A stretch of 64,000 bases of DNA, taken from assembly GCF_016405905.1 (NCBI RefSeq), contig NZ_JAEFCB010000007.1, positions 45,024-109,023 on the forward strand, given 5' to 3'. The notes under the pieces are model-generated. The model saw only the letters and a program-made list of their open reading frames with translations, was not told the DNA's origin and searched no databases. Source of the stretch: Variovorax sp. IB41. GTDB taxonomy: Bacteria; Pseudomonadota; Gammaproteobacteria; Burkholderiales; Burkholderiaceae_C. Position 1 is the stretch's first letter. Each line of letters starts with the position of its first letter. The position numbers and the translations under genes are program-made. Shown one piece after another: positions 32,641 to 41,050 of this stretch.

Positions 32641-35600
32641 GGCAGTGCTTTCAAAACCCGGGCAAGCCGGGACAGGCCGACGCCCGCGGAACTCTTGGCC
32701 AGCACCCAGTCGCCCGGTTGCAGCAGACCGCCCAATGCGGTCGACAGGTCCGACACGTCCACGAACCAATGTGAACGGACCTTGGTACGGATGCGCGCGT
32801 GCAGCGCCCGCATGAGCGGACCGCACAGCAGCACCCGGTCGGGCTGCGACGCCAGCAACTCTTCCTCCAGGTCGAGGTGATGGCGTTGCGCCGCGGGACC
32901 CAGCTCCTGCATGTCGCCAAGGATGGCGACACGTCGCGCAGGTTCGCAGGGGGCTTGTGACAGCAATTCGAGCGCCGCCCGCATCGAGCTGGGGTTGGCG
33001 TCATAGGTTTCATCGATCAGCTTGAAGCTTCCGCCGCCGATGTGAATGGTGTGCAGCGCACCGCGTCCGCCCGGCGGCTCGAAGTGCGCGAAGGGCTCCA
33101 CGGCCGCGGCCAGCGGCAGGCGCAGCGCCTGCAGCGCGCCGAGCGCGGCGACGGCGCTCGCGCCCATGTGGCGCCCGGGCGCGTTCAGCCGCAGCTGGAA
33201 GGGCTCGCCCGCCACCTGCGCCTGCACCTCGCCGTGGTCGAAGGCCAGGAGGCGCACGTCGGCCTCCTTGTGCTCGCCGTAGGTCACGATCTGCAACTGA
33301 TGCGCCATCGCGGCTTCGGCGAAGGTCGCGAACTCGGGCATGTCGCGGTTGAGCACCACGTTGTCGCCGGCGGCCATGCCCTGGAAGATCCGGCTGTCCA
33401 TGCGCGCGGCCGCTTCCGAAGGGCCGCGGTGCTTCTGCGATGCGGCCGACAGGCCCGTCACCACCACCAGCGAAGGCCGCACCAGTTGCGACGATGCGGG
33501 CATGTGCGAGGTGCCCATCTCCAGCACCCAATAGGCCGCGTGTCGCGGCATGCAGGTGAGGTTCCACGCGATGCCCGAGGGCAGGCTGATGTTGCCTTCG
33601 GGCTGGCCGACCTCGCCCCACACGGTGAGCGCGCCGGCCATCATCGCGGCCACGGTGCTGCTGCCGGTGCCGTGGCCCAGCACGCCGCACACGCGGCCGG
33701 TGAATTCGGTGCGCGCATGTTCCCCGAGTTGCAGCACGGCTTGCAGCACATTCGGCACCTTGAGCACCGGCACGCGCTTGTCCAGGTGCGGCTTGGGGTC
33801 GGTGCACAGCACCGCCGCGGCCGGCTGCAGCACGCCCTTGAGCGTGACCGCCGCGAGCGGCGTCTTCGAGGGGCGCGTCTGGTTCTCGAACACCACGCGG
33901 CCCTTGCGCATGAAGGAGCGCTGCGTCACGCCGCTCGCGCGCCATCCGTCTTCGGGGCGCACCACCCATTCGCCGCTGGTCACGCGGGCCATTTCGCTGG
34001 CGGTCCAGGCGGCGCCGTCGTCCCGCGGGCTGCTGGCCGCGCTGCTCGCGCCCAGCGGCACGCGGCGCTCCAGCAGGTAGCGGTGGTACGACGCGAAGCC
34101 CGAGACGTACTGCTCGACATCGTCGATGCGCACGCGGAACGCATGGTGGCGGATGAAGAAAGACCCGACGACCGTGGACGGCCGCCGGAAGTACATCGCC
34201 ACCTCCGGCCAGAAGAAGCCGTTCAGGAGATAGTGCGCGCGGTAGTCGAGCGCGCGGTAGAACTTCTCGGTGTCCAGCTCGTCCAGCAGGTGCCGCATCG
34301 CGGGCATGCCTTCCAGGCGCTGGAGCATCTGCTGCGCGGCAAGCATGAGCCCGAGCAGCGTCGGGAAGGTGGTCTTGCGGTCGAGCACGAAGTCGAGATA
34401 CCCCGCGACGTTCTGCAGCCCGAAGCGGAAGTACTTCTCCTGCGGGCTCCAGTGCGTGAGCTCGTTGACGCAGCAGCTGAGCCAATGGTCGTGCGCCTGC
34501 CAGTGCTGGCTCGCGATGAAATGATCGAAGGCCTTCTCCACCGCCGCCAGCCAGCGCGCATCGCGCGTGAGGCCGTAGAGGCGCATGAGGCCGTAGGCCG
34601 CTTCGCCGTCGTAGTAGATGACGCGCGATGCTTGCTTCACCGCCAGGTCGGTGGCGTGCAGCACGTGGTTGAAGCGGCCGGTGGCCGCATCCTGCAGCGA
34701 CACGATACCGAGCGCCAGCTTTTCGAGCAGCGGCAGCCAGCGCCGCGTATCCATGAGCTCGCAGTACTTCACCAGCGCGAGCACGCAGGCCGCGTTGCCG
34801 CCCAGCTTGATCTCGCCGCCCGTGTCCACCAGGTACGCCACCTCGCGGCCGTCGGCCAGCTGGTAGTCGCGGATGAGCCAGTTGGTCAGGTGGTCGAGCG
34901 CGCGGTCGATGGCCGAGCGCAGGGTTTCGTCGCGCGTGACTTCCCACGCCTCGAGCATCGCGTGGATCGCGCTCGCATGGCGCATCGCGTCGTAGGTCGG
35001 GATGCGGCGGTCGAAGCACGGGAAGTAGCCGTACACGAAGAGCCCGTCGCTCTGCACCTGGCGCGCCAGGTACGCGGAGCCGCTGCGCACGAGGTCCATC
35101 GCCGACTGCGGGTTGAGCGCCGGCAGCTGGCGCCGGCCCGCATCGAGCCCCGTGCCGATGAGCTTGTGCACCACGCCGTCGGGCTGGCAGAAAACGCCCA
35201 CGGTCGCCAGCAGGTAGACCGGCTGGTCCGTCGGCATGTCCAGCGCGAGCGAGCGCTGGAAACGCGCCTGGCCGTAGGCCTCGAAGTTGCGCGGGTTCAT
35301 CACCGCATGCGCGATGGTCGAGTCGCCCGCCAGCATCGCGTTGGCGTTGAGCTCCTGCTCGGTGAACGCGATCTCGAAGTCCTTGTCGAAGGCCAGGCCG
35401 AGGCGAAAGTAGTTGCGCTTGACGGCCGTGAGCTGCGTCTTGAACTGCGCCCAGTCCATCGGGCTCGCGCCCTCGACCCAGTCGATGCGAAGCCAGGGCG
35501 AGACCACGCCGTGGTCGCGCACCCAGCGCTCCACGATGTCGGCGCCTTCGCGCCACGCGGTCTCGAATTCGGCGGCCCGCGCGTGCACGACGTGCGCGCG

Positions 35601-35720
35601 CTGCGAACCGTCGCTCACCGAGAAGAACAGCGTGAACGCGGGGTAAGGGGCAGGCAGCGCCGCGCACACCGACGCAAGGCGTTCGTGGCAGGCGTGGAGC
35701 TGGTCTGAAAAGGACATCAT
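32637..35720 (-). CDS. Toroid-like domain fused to a degenerate MurF-like ligase domain
   Basis: 1027 residues, no signal peptide. Residues about 1-555 are helical with repeated motifs typical of (alpha/alpha) toroids (e.g. YDAMRHASAIHAMLEAWE at 243-260, IYYDGEAAYGLMRLYGLT at 368-385); the closest type seems epimerase- or glycosidase-like but I cannot name it. Residues about 573-1027 resemble MurF, with DETYDANPSSM (903-913), GDMQELG (935-941) and LAKSSAGVGL (1008-1017) conserved. The nucleotide loop, normally GxxGKT/S, reads GHGTGSST (682-689), so the lysine is lost. The usual carbamylated-Lys position also looks replaced. It may be an altered ligase or a binding protein for wall precursors. 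Confidence 0.75.
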   Translation of the reverse strand: MMSFSDQLHACHERLASVCAALPAPYPAFTLFFSVSDGSQRAHVVHARAAEFETAWREGADIVERWVRDHGVVSPWLRIDWVEGASPMDWAQFKTQLTAVKRNYFRLGLAFDKDFEIAFTEQELNANAMLAGDSTIAHAVMNPRNFEAYGQARFQRSLALDMPTDQPVYLLATVGVFCQPDGVVHKLIGTGLDAGRRQLPALNPQSAMDLVRSGSAYLARQVQSDGLFVYGYFPCFDRRIPTYDAMRHASAIHAMLEAWEVTRDETLRSAIDRALDHLTNWLIRDYQLADGREVAYLVDTGGEIKLGGNAACVLALVKYCELMDTRRWLPLLEKLALGIVSLQDAATGRFNHVLHATDLAVKQASRVIYYDGEAAYGLMRLYGLTRDARWLAAVEKAFDHFIASQHWQAHDHWLSCCVNELTHWSPQEKYFRFGLQNVAGYLDFVLDRKTTFPTLLGLMLAAQQMLQRLEGMPAMRHLLDELDTEKFYRALDYRAHYLLNGFFWPEVAMYFRRPSTVVGSFFIRHHAFRVRIDDVEQYVSGFASYHRYLLERRVPLGASSAASSPRDDGAAWTASEMARVTSGEWVVRPEDGWRASGVTQRSFMRKGRVVFENQTRPSKTPLAAVTLKGVLQPAAAVLCTDPKPHLDKRVPVLKVPNVLQAVLQLGEHARTEFTGRVCGVLGHGTGSSTVAAMMAGALTVWGEVGQPEGNISLPSGIAWNLTCMPRHAAYWVLEMGTSHMPASSQLVRPSLVVVTGLSAASQKHRGPSEAAARMDSRIFQGMAAGDNVVLNRDMPEFATFAEAAMAHQLQIVTYGEHKEADVRLLAFDHGEVQAQVAGEPFQLRLNAPGRHMGASAVAALGALQALRLPLAAAVEPFAHFEPPGGRGALHTIHIGGGSFKLIDETYDANPSSMRAALELLSQAPCEPARRVAILGDMQELGPAAQRHHLDLEEELLASQPDRVLLCGPLMRALHARIRTKVRSHWFVDVSDLSTALGGLLQPGDWVLAKSSAGVGLSRLARVLKALP

Positions 35721-35830
35721 TCGGCCCCGATCGAGTGCGGGAGACCGGTCGCGTCCGTCATCTGCTCTCGCTTCGACGGAATCGCTGACCGGAGACTGTT
35801 GCCTTCGACGTCATCGCTTGGCTTCCGGCT

Positions 35831-36334
35831 TCAGCGGTAGCTGAATTCGGCGCGGCGATTGAGCTGGTAGCCCTCCTCGGTGGTTTCCAGGGACGCGGGC
35901 TTCTCGATGCCCCAGCTGATGGCCTCCACGCGCTCGGCCGGCACGCCCATCTGCGTGAGCGCCCGTTGCACCGACTCCGAGCGGCGCTGCCCCAGCGCGA
36001 GGTTGTATTCGCGGCCGCCGCGCGAGTCGGTGTGGCCTTCGATGACCACGCGGCTCGACGGGCGGTTCTTCAGGAAGCTCGCGTGCGCTTCCACGATGCG
36101 CTGGTCCTGCGTGCGGATGTTGTATTTGTCGAAGTCGAAATACACGATCTTCGGCACGCCGGCCGGTCCGTTCTGCAACGGCGCGGGCGGCGGCGGTTCC
36201 ACCTTGGCCACCGCGGCCGCGCCCTTGTTCGAGTAGTAGTAGGTCGCATCGTCGCGGCCGCTCTTGGGCGTACTGCAGGCCACGAGGCTGGCCCCGAGTG
36301 CAACGATGGCCAATATCCGGAAATTCTTTTTCAT
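35831..36334 (-). CDS. OmpA-family lipoprotein (Pal-like, peptidoglycan-binding)
   Basis: 167 residues. Lipoprotein signal with Cys20 (SLVAC), a short Pro-rich linker, then an OmpA C-terminal domain (about 62-167; IVYFDFDKYNIRTQDQ, EGHTDSRGGREYN). The two residues that bind diaminopimelate in OmpA are conserved with correct spacing (D103 and R118). It should tie the outer membrane to peptidoglycan. Sitting between the giant surface protein and the toroid-MurF gene, it may help anchor the secreted product. AAGGA precedes the ATG, with a stable hairpin just upstream. Confidence 0.88.
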   Translation of the reverse strand: MKKNFRILAIVALGASLVACSTPKSGRDDATYYYSNKGAAAVAKVEPPPPAPLQNGPAGVPKIVYFDFDKYNIRTQDQRIVEAHASFLKNRPSSRVVIEGHTDSRGGREYNLALGQRRSESVQRALTQMGVPAERVEAISWGIEKPASLETTEEGYQLNRRAEFSYR

Positions 36335-36348
36335 ATCAATCCTTTCGC

Positions 36349-36375
36349 GGGACAGGCCGGTGGCCGGCCTGTCCC
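36349..36375. promoter_or_regulatory. Perfect 12-bp stem-loop between the repeat-protein gene and ompA-type gene
   Basis: GGGACAGGCCGG and CCGGCCTGTCCC flank a 3-nt loop. The hairpin lies in the 95-nt gap downstream of the repeat-protein stop and 14 nt before the lipoprotein ATG. No T-run follows on the minus strand. It is placed to stabilise or partly terminate the upstream mRNA, giving unequal expression inside one operon. Confidence 0.6.
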
Positions 36376-36429
36376 TGTCTGCGGTTTCCCTCTTCCCTCT
36401 CTCCTTCGCTCTTCTTGGCTTCTTGATCC

Positions 36430-39400
36430 TTAACCCAGCAGGCCGTGCAGGATGTTGGTCACCGGCGACGCTGCGTGCTCGACCAGGCTGGTGATCGGGG
36501 TCACGACCTCGGTCACCAGCGGGGTGACCGCGTGATCGACGGTGTTCACCACCGTGTCGACCACCGGAGCCACCGTGCCCGTTGCGCCGGCCAGGATGTC
36601 GGTCACCGGTGCCAGTGCGCCGGAAGCGGCACCCGTCACGGTGGCGACGATCGGCGCGACGGTGTCCGTCAGGCCGCCTGCCACGCCGGAGATCGGCTCC
36701 AGGATGTTGGCGACCGGACCGTCGCCGCCCAGGACGCCGCCGAGCAATCCACCCACCAGGCCGTCCTGACCCAGCAGGCTGCCGACCAGGCCGTCGTTGC
36801 CCAGCAGGTTGCCCACGAGGCCGTCGTCGCCCAGGAGGCCGCCGACCAGACCGTCGTTGCCGAGCAGACCGCCGACGATGCCGTCGTTGCCGAGGACGCC
36901 GCCCAGGAGGCCACCGTCGCCGCCGAGCACGCCGCCCAGGAGGCCGTCGTTGCCCAGGATGCCGCCGACCAGGCCGCCGTCACCGAGGACGCCGCCGAGC
37001 AGGCCACCGTCACCGCCGAGAACGCCGCCCAGGAGGCCGTCGTCACCCAGGATGCCGCCGACCAGACCGCCGTCACCGAGGACGCCGCCGAGCAGGCCAC
37101 CGTCACCGCCGAGGACACCGCCCAGGAGGCCGTCGTCGCCAAGGATGCCGCCGACCAGGCCGCCGTCGCCGAGGACGCCGCCGAGCAAGCCGCCGTTCCC
37201 AAAGAGCAAGCCGCCGAGACCACCGTCGCCGCCGAGGACGCCGCCCAGCAGGCCGTCGTCACCCAGCACGCCGCCGAGCAAACCGCCGTCACCGCCGAGC
37301 AGACCGCCTACGAGGCCGTCGTCGCCCAGGATGCCGCCGAGGAGACCACCGTCGCCGCCAAGGACGCCGCCCAGGAGGCCGTCGTCACCGAGCACGCCAC
37401 CGAGGAGACCGCCGTCACCGCCGAGCAAGCCGCCCAGCAGACCGTCGTCACCCAGCACGCCGCCGAGGAGGCCGCCGTCACCGCCGAGCAGACCGCCCAG
37501 CAGGCCGTCGTCACCCAGGACACCGCCGAGGAGGCCGCCGTCACCGCCGAGGACGCCGCCCAGGAGGCCGCCGTCACCGCCGAGGACGCCGCCCAGGAGG
37601 CCGCCGTCGCCGCCGAGCAGGCCACCCAGCAGGCCGTCGTCACCCAGCACGCCACCGAGCAGGTCGCCGTTCAGCAGGTTCGCCACGCCGTCGGTGAGGA
37701 AGTCCACTTGCGTGTCCACCGCGTTCAGCAGCGCCGCCGTCGTTCCCGCGCCCAGCAGCTGGTCGGCCAGCGGGCTCACAAGGCCGCTCACGCCGTCCGT
37801 CACCTGGTCCACCACACCGTCGACCGGGTCGAGGATGTTGGGGTTGTTCGGGGTGAACACGTCGCCCAGGATCGGGGCCAGCAGGCCGTCGACCACATCC
37901 GTCACCGAATCGGTGATGCCGGCCACCGGGGTCAGCAGGTCGCCCAGGCCCAGGTCGCCGAGCAGGCCGTTGTTCAGACCGGTGGCGATGCCGCCCACGA
38001 TGCTGTCGACCGGATCGAGCAGCGCCGGACCGCCAGGGGTGCCGGGGTTGCCGCCGCCGATGCCGTCCAGGAGGCCGCCGAGCAGGCCGCCCAGGAGGCC
38101 GTCTTCGCCGATGAGGCCGCCCACGATGCCGTCTTCGCCGAGCAGGCCGCCAGCCAGGCCGTCCGGTCCGAGCAGGCCGCCGACGATGCCGTCGCTGCCC
38201 AGCAGGCCGCCGACCAGACCGTCGTCGCCCAGGAGGCCACCGACCAGGCCGTCGTCGCCGAGCAGGCCGCCCACGAGACCGTCGTTGCCCAGGAGGCCGC
38301 CGACGATGCCGTCGTCACCGAGCACGCCGCCCAGGAGGCCGTCTTCGCCCAGCAGGCCGCCGACGATGCCGTCGTCGCCCAGCAGACCGCCCAGGAGGCC
38401 GTCGTCGCCGAGGAGACCGCCGACCAGGCCGTCGTTGCCCAGGAGGCCGCCCACGAGGCCGTCGCTGCCGAGGAGACCGTCTTCACCCAGCAGGCCACCC
38501 ACCAATCCGTCGTCGCCGAGCAGGCCGCCCAGGAGACCGTCCGCGCCGAGCAGACCGCCCAGCAGGCCGTCGCCGCCGAGCACGCCGCCCAGCGGGCCGC
38601 CTTCGCCCAGCAGGCCGCCGACGATGCCGTCTTCACCGAGGAGACCGCCCAGGAGGCCGTCTTCGCCCAGCAGGCCGCCGGCCAGACCGCCTTCGCCCAG
38701 CAGGTTGCCGAGCACGCCGTCTTCGCCGAGCAGACCGCCGACCAGGCCGTCGTCGCCGAGCAGGCCGCCCAGGGCGCTGCCGTCGCCGGTGAGGCTGCCC
38801 AGGAGGCCGTCCGCACCGAGCACACCGCCCAGGACGCCGCCGAGCGCGCCGTCTTCACCGAGCAGGCCGCCCAGGACACCGTCGTCGCCGAGCACGTTGC
38901 CCAGCAGGCCGCCCAGGGCGCTGCCGTCGCCGATCAGGCCGCCGACGATGCCGTCTTCGCCCAGGAGGCCGCCGACCAGGCCGTCTTCGCCGAGCAGGCC
39001 GCCGATCAGGCCGTTGTCGCCCAGCACGCCATCGAGCAGGCCGCCGACGATGCCGTCTTCGCCCAGGAGGCCGTCCAGGCCGAGGCCTGCGGTCAGGCCG
39101 CCGAGCGGGCCGTCACCGGCGAGCAGGTTGTGCAGGCCGTCGGTCACGTAGTCGACCTGGCCCAGCAGCGAGCCGAGCAGCGCATCGGTCACGCCGGCGC
39201 CGAGCAGGCCGTCCACCACGGGGCTGAGCGTGTTGCCCAGCGGGTCGAGGACGTTGCCCACGAGGTTGTCGACCGGGTCGAACTCGTTGGGGTCGTTCGG
39301 GGTGAATTCCGAACCGAGTAGCGGAGCCAGCACGCTGTCGACCACATCGGTCACACCGTCGACCACCGAGGACACCGGAGCCAGGGCGCCGCCCAGGCCG

Positions 39401-40290
39401 AGGGTGCCGTCGATCGCGTCGACCACACCGTGGACGAGGCCGTCGCCCGGATCGAGCAGGTGGTCGGCGTCGGCGTCTGCATCCGCATCGGCGTCGGCGT
39501 CGGCATCTGCATCTGCATCTGCATCTGCGTCTGCATCGGCGTCGGCATCAGCGTCCGCATCGGCATCGGCATCGGCGTCGGCGTCGGCGTCCGCATCTGC
39601 ATCCGCGTCTGCATCCGCATCACCGTCTGCATCCGCATCGGCGTCCGCATCCGCGTCGGCATCTGCATCGCCGCCATCGCCCAGGCCAGGAACCAGGAAC
39701 GGCACGCCGCTGCTGCCGCCGTCGCCACCACCGCTCAGCGCAGCGCCCAGTGCCGCGGCACCCAGGGCGCCCAGCGCGAATTCGCCGAGGCCGATGCCGC
39801 TGCCGGCCGCGAGCTTCTTGGTCACGGCCAGGGCGGCTGCGTCTGCATCGCTGTCGGGCGGGGTGACCTGCAGGTCGCCCGAGGCCACATCCACATTCAC
39901 TTGCTCGAGGCCGCCGGGCAGCTTGGTCGAGCCGATGGTCGCATCGGTGCCGCCGGTGAAGACGCCGGCCAGCGGCGCCTTGTTGGACGCCGAGCCGGGG
40001 AACATGACGTTGGCATGCCCGTCCTGAGGAACGATCACGCGGTCACCGGCGATCAGGGTCTGGTTGCCATCCACCGGAATGCGGACACCGTCGCGCATCA
40101 CGGCAGTGCCGGGCGTAGCATTGGACAATGTGCCGATGCTGGCAGGCCCGGAAGGGGCGATGGAGCCCGCCGAACTCGCCATGGCAGGGCTGCCCAGCGG
40201 AGTGACGGTGGCTTGGGCGAGAACCACAGGAGCTGCGCTGGATGCGGCAAGTCCTTCGGTCGAATCGGTCGATGCTTGTGGAGCGTTCAT
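36430..40290 (-). CDS. Giant decapeptide-repeat surface protein, probable type I secretion substrate
   Basis: 1286 residues from ATG 40288-40290 (AGAGG 7 nt upstream), no signal peptide. Residues about 30-150 resemble the N-terminal retention-type module of LapA-like adhesins ([31 protein letters not shown]). A hydrophobic Gly/Ala segment (168-190) and a pure Asp-Ala tract (about 208-276) follow. Two related ~115-residue modules (about 277-398 and 745-875) each lead into a long array of decapeptides such as [10 protein letters not shown] / [10 protein letters not shown] (about 398-743 and 875-1192). The C-terminus is Thr/Val/Pro-rich and ends HGLLG. RTX nonapeptides are absent. Adjacent type I secretion genes and an OmpA lipoprotein suggest a cell-surface or matrix fibre. 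No named family recognised. Confidence 0.8.
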   Translation of the reverse strand: MNAPQASTDSTEGLAASSAAPVVLAQATVTPLGSPAMASSAGSIAPSGPASIGTLSNATPGTAVMRDGVRIPVDGNQTLIAGDRVIVPQDGHANVMFPGSASNKAPLAGVFTGGTDATIGSTKLPGGLEQVNVDVASGDLQVTPPDSDADAAALAVTKKLAAGSGIGLGEFALGALGAAALGAALSGGGDGGSSGVPFLVPGLGDGGDADADADADADADADGDADADADADADADADADADADADADADADADADADADADADADADADADADADHLLDPGDGLVHGVVDAIDGTLGLGGALAPVSSVVDGVTDVVDSVLAPLLGSEFTPNDPNEFDPVDNLVGNVLDPLGNTLSPVVDGLLGAGVTDALLGSLLGQVDYVTDGLHNLLAGDGPLGGLTAGLGLDGLLGEDGIVGGLLDGVLGDNGLIGGLLGEDGLVGGLLGEDGIVGGLIGDGSALGGLLGNVLGDDGVLGGLLGEDGALGGVLGGVLGADGLLGSLTGDGSALGGLLGDDGLVGGLLGEDGVLGNLLGEGGLAGGLLGEDGLLGGLLGEDGIVGGLLGEGGPLGGVLGGDGLLGGLLGADGLLGGLLGDDGLVGGLLGEDGLLGSDGLVGGLLGNDGLVGGLLGDDGLLGGLLGDDGIVGGLLGEDGLLGGVLGDDGIVGGLLGNDGLVGGLLGDDGLVGGLLGDDGLVGGLLGSDGIVGGLLGPDGLAGGLLGEDGIVGGLIGEDGLLGGLLGGLLDGIGGGNPGTPGGPALLDPVDSIVGGIATGLNNGLLGDLGLGDLLTPVAGITDSVTDVVDGLLAPILGDVFTPNNPNILDPVDGVVDQVTDGVSGLVSPLADQLLGAGTTAALLNAVDTQVDFLTDGVANLLNGDLLGGVLGDDGLLGGLLGGDGGLLGGVLGGDGGLLGGVLGGDGGLLGGVLGDDGLLGGLLGGDGGLLGGVLGDDGLLGGLLGGDGGLLGGVLGDDGLLGGVLGGDGGLLGGILGDDGLVGGLLGGDGGLLGGVLGDDGLLGGVLGGDGGLGGLLFGNGGLLGGVLGDGGLVGGILGDDGLLGGVLGGDGGLLGGVLGDGGLVGGILGDDGLLGGVLGGDGGLLGGVLGDGGLVGGILGNDGLLGGVLGGDGGLLGGVLGNDGIVGGLLGNDGLVGGLLGDDGLVGNLLGNDGLVGSLLGQDGLVGGLLGGVLGGDGPVANILEPISGVAGGLTDTVAPIVATVTGAASGALAPVTDILAGATGTVAPVVDTVVNTVDHAVTPLVTEVVTPITSLVEHAASPVTNILHGLLG
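36715..39095. repeat. Coding tandem repeats, about 30-bp unit, two blocks
   Basis: Blocks at about 36715-37665 and 38060-39095 are built from imperfect 30-bp (sometimes 33-bp) units encoding the decapeptides of the giant protein. They are separated by a non-repetitive module. Neighbouring units differ at third positions, so the arrays are old enough to have diverged yet remain in frame throughout. Such arrays can change length by recombination. Confidence 0.85.
39465..39675. repeat. Asp-Ala coding hexanucleotide repeat
   Basis: About 34 imperfect copies of a hexamer encoding Asp-Ala (GAYGCN on the coding strand), interrupted once by Asp-Gly. The varied third bases show selection for the dipeptide rather than a fresh slippage tract. 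The acidic segment may bind Ca2+ or act as a spacer. Confidence 0.9.
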
Positions 40291-40615
40291 GGCAGCCTCT
40301 GTGACAAAAGATGCATGTACAGGGGCAACTTGCGTGCCGCTTTTTGCAAGCCTTGCCAACGAGGCGCCGCCATCGATTCAAGTCGTTGATTTGTATGAAA
40401 ATTTTTCTGAAAACCGCTGACGCGGCGGCACATCGAAACATCGCGTAAGGAGGTCATTTCGCGATTCGTTACGTAACGATGTAACGCCCTGTACCCGGAA
40501 CGCCGCGCGTGTTCCGGGTCGCCGAAGAGGCCGATCGCGATGGCTTGCGCACCGCGCCTCTTCTCTGTTTTTCTCGCTCTTTCTCTCTCCGCTTTTCTTC
40601 TCCCTCTATCTATAT
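40291..40615. promoter_or_regulatory. 325-bp divergent region: repeat-protein gene / DUF1841 gene
   Basis: Contains no gene. It is AT-richer near 40380-40420 (probable promoter of the leftward gene) and holds a 14-bp palindrome TCGTTACGTAACGA (40466-40479) followed by GTAACGC (40481-40487). The 55 nt just before the rightward ATG are almost pure pyrimidine, so that gene lacks a recognisable Shine-Dalgarno. Confidence 0.5.
40466..40487. promoter_or_regulatory. GTTAC/GTAAC palindromic site upstream of the repeat-protein gene
   Basis: TCGTTACGTAACGA is a perfect palindrome, directly followed by GTAACGC. The half-site GTAAC(A/G)C matches the heptamers upstream of flp. It is about 175-200 nt before the repeat-protein start, a distance that suits an enhancer-type activator. 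Confidence 0.45.
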
Positions 40616-41050
40616 ATGTTCAATCCTTCCCAGGAAGACGTGCGCCGCTTTTTCTGCGACGTGTACGCCAAGCACCGGCAGGGCCTTCCGATGGAAGCGC
40701 TCGAGACCATCGCCGCCGGCTGGATCGACGAGCACCCCGAGTACCACGAGGACCTGGCCGATGCCGACGCCGCGGTGGCGCGCGTGTACGACGGATCGAA
40801 CGGGCGCGAGAACCCGTTCCTTCACCTGTCGATGCATCTGTCGATCAGCGAGCAGTGCTCCATCGACCAGCCGCGCGGCATCCGCCAGGCCGTCGAGCTG
40901 CTGGCCGCGCGCCGCGGCTCGCTGCTGCATGCGCATCACGAGGCGATGGACTGCCTCGGGCAGATGATGTGGGAGAGCCAGCGCGCCGGACGCCCGCCCG
41001 ATGGCGAGGGCTACGTGGCCTGCGTGCAGCGCCGCGCCACGAAAGATTGA
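40616..41050 (+). CDS. DUF1841-family protein
   Basis: 144 residues, cytoplasmic, from MFNPSQEDVRRFFCDVYAKH, the conserved opening of a small family seen in beta- and gammaproteobacteria. A His-rich middle (NPFLHLSMHLSISEQ; LLHAHHEAMDCLGQMMWE) is typical. Function unknown. It stands alone, divergent from the giant repeat-protein gene and convergent with pcaQ. Its upstream tract is pyrimidine-rich with no clear ribosome-binding site. Confidence 0.8.
   Translation: MFNPSQEDVRRFFCDVYAKHRQGLPMEALETIAAGWIDEHPEYHEDLADADAAVARVYDGSNGRENPFLHLSMHLSISEQCSIDQPRGIRQAVELLAARRGSLLHAHHEAMDCLGQMMWESQRAGRPPDGEGYVACVQRRATKD

Noticed and set aside
36715..39095. RTX (GGxGxDxUx) calcium-binding toxin repeats
   Set aside because: The period is 10 with [14 protein letters not shown] units; the nonapeptide pattern is not present.
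36445..39321. Very long plus-strand open frames (up to 958 codons) opposite the giant repeat protein
   Set aside because: They are Ala/Glu/Val or Pro/Arg/Ser monotonous by-products of the repetitive GC-rich opposite strand, with no start signals; the minus frame alone gives a domain-structured protein.
40340..40365. Sigma-54 promoter for the giant repeat protein (TTGGCAAGGCTTGCA on the minus strand)
   Set aside because: The GG and GC dinucleotides are 8 nt apart instead of 10, so it does not fit the -24/-12 spacing.
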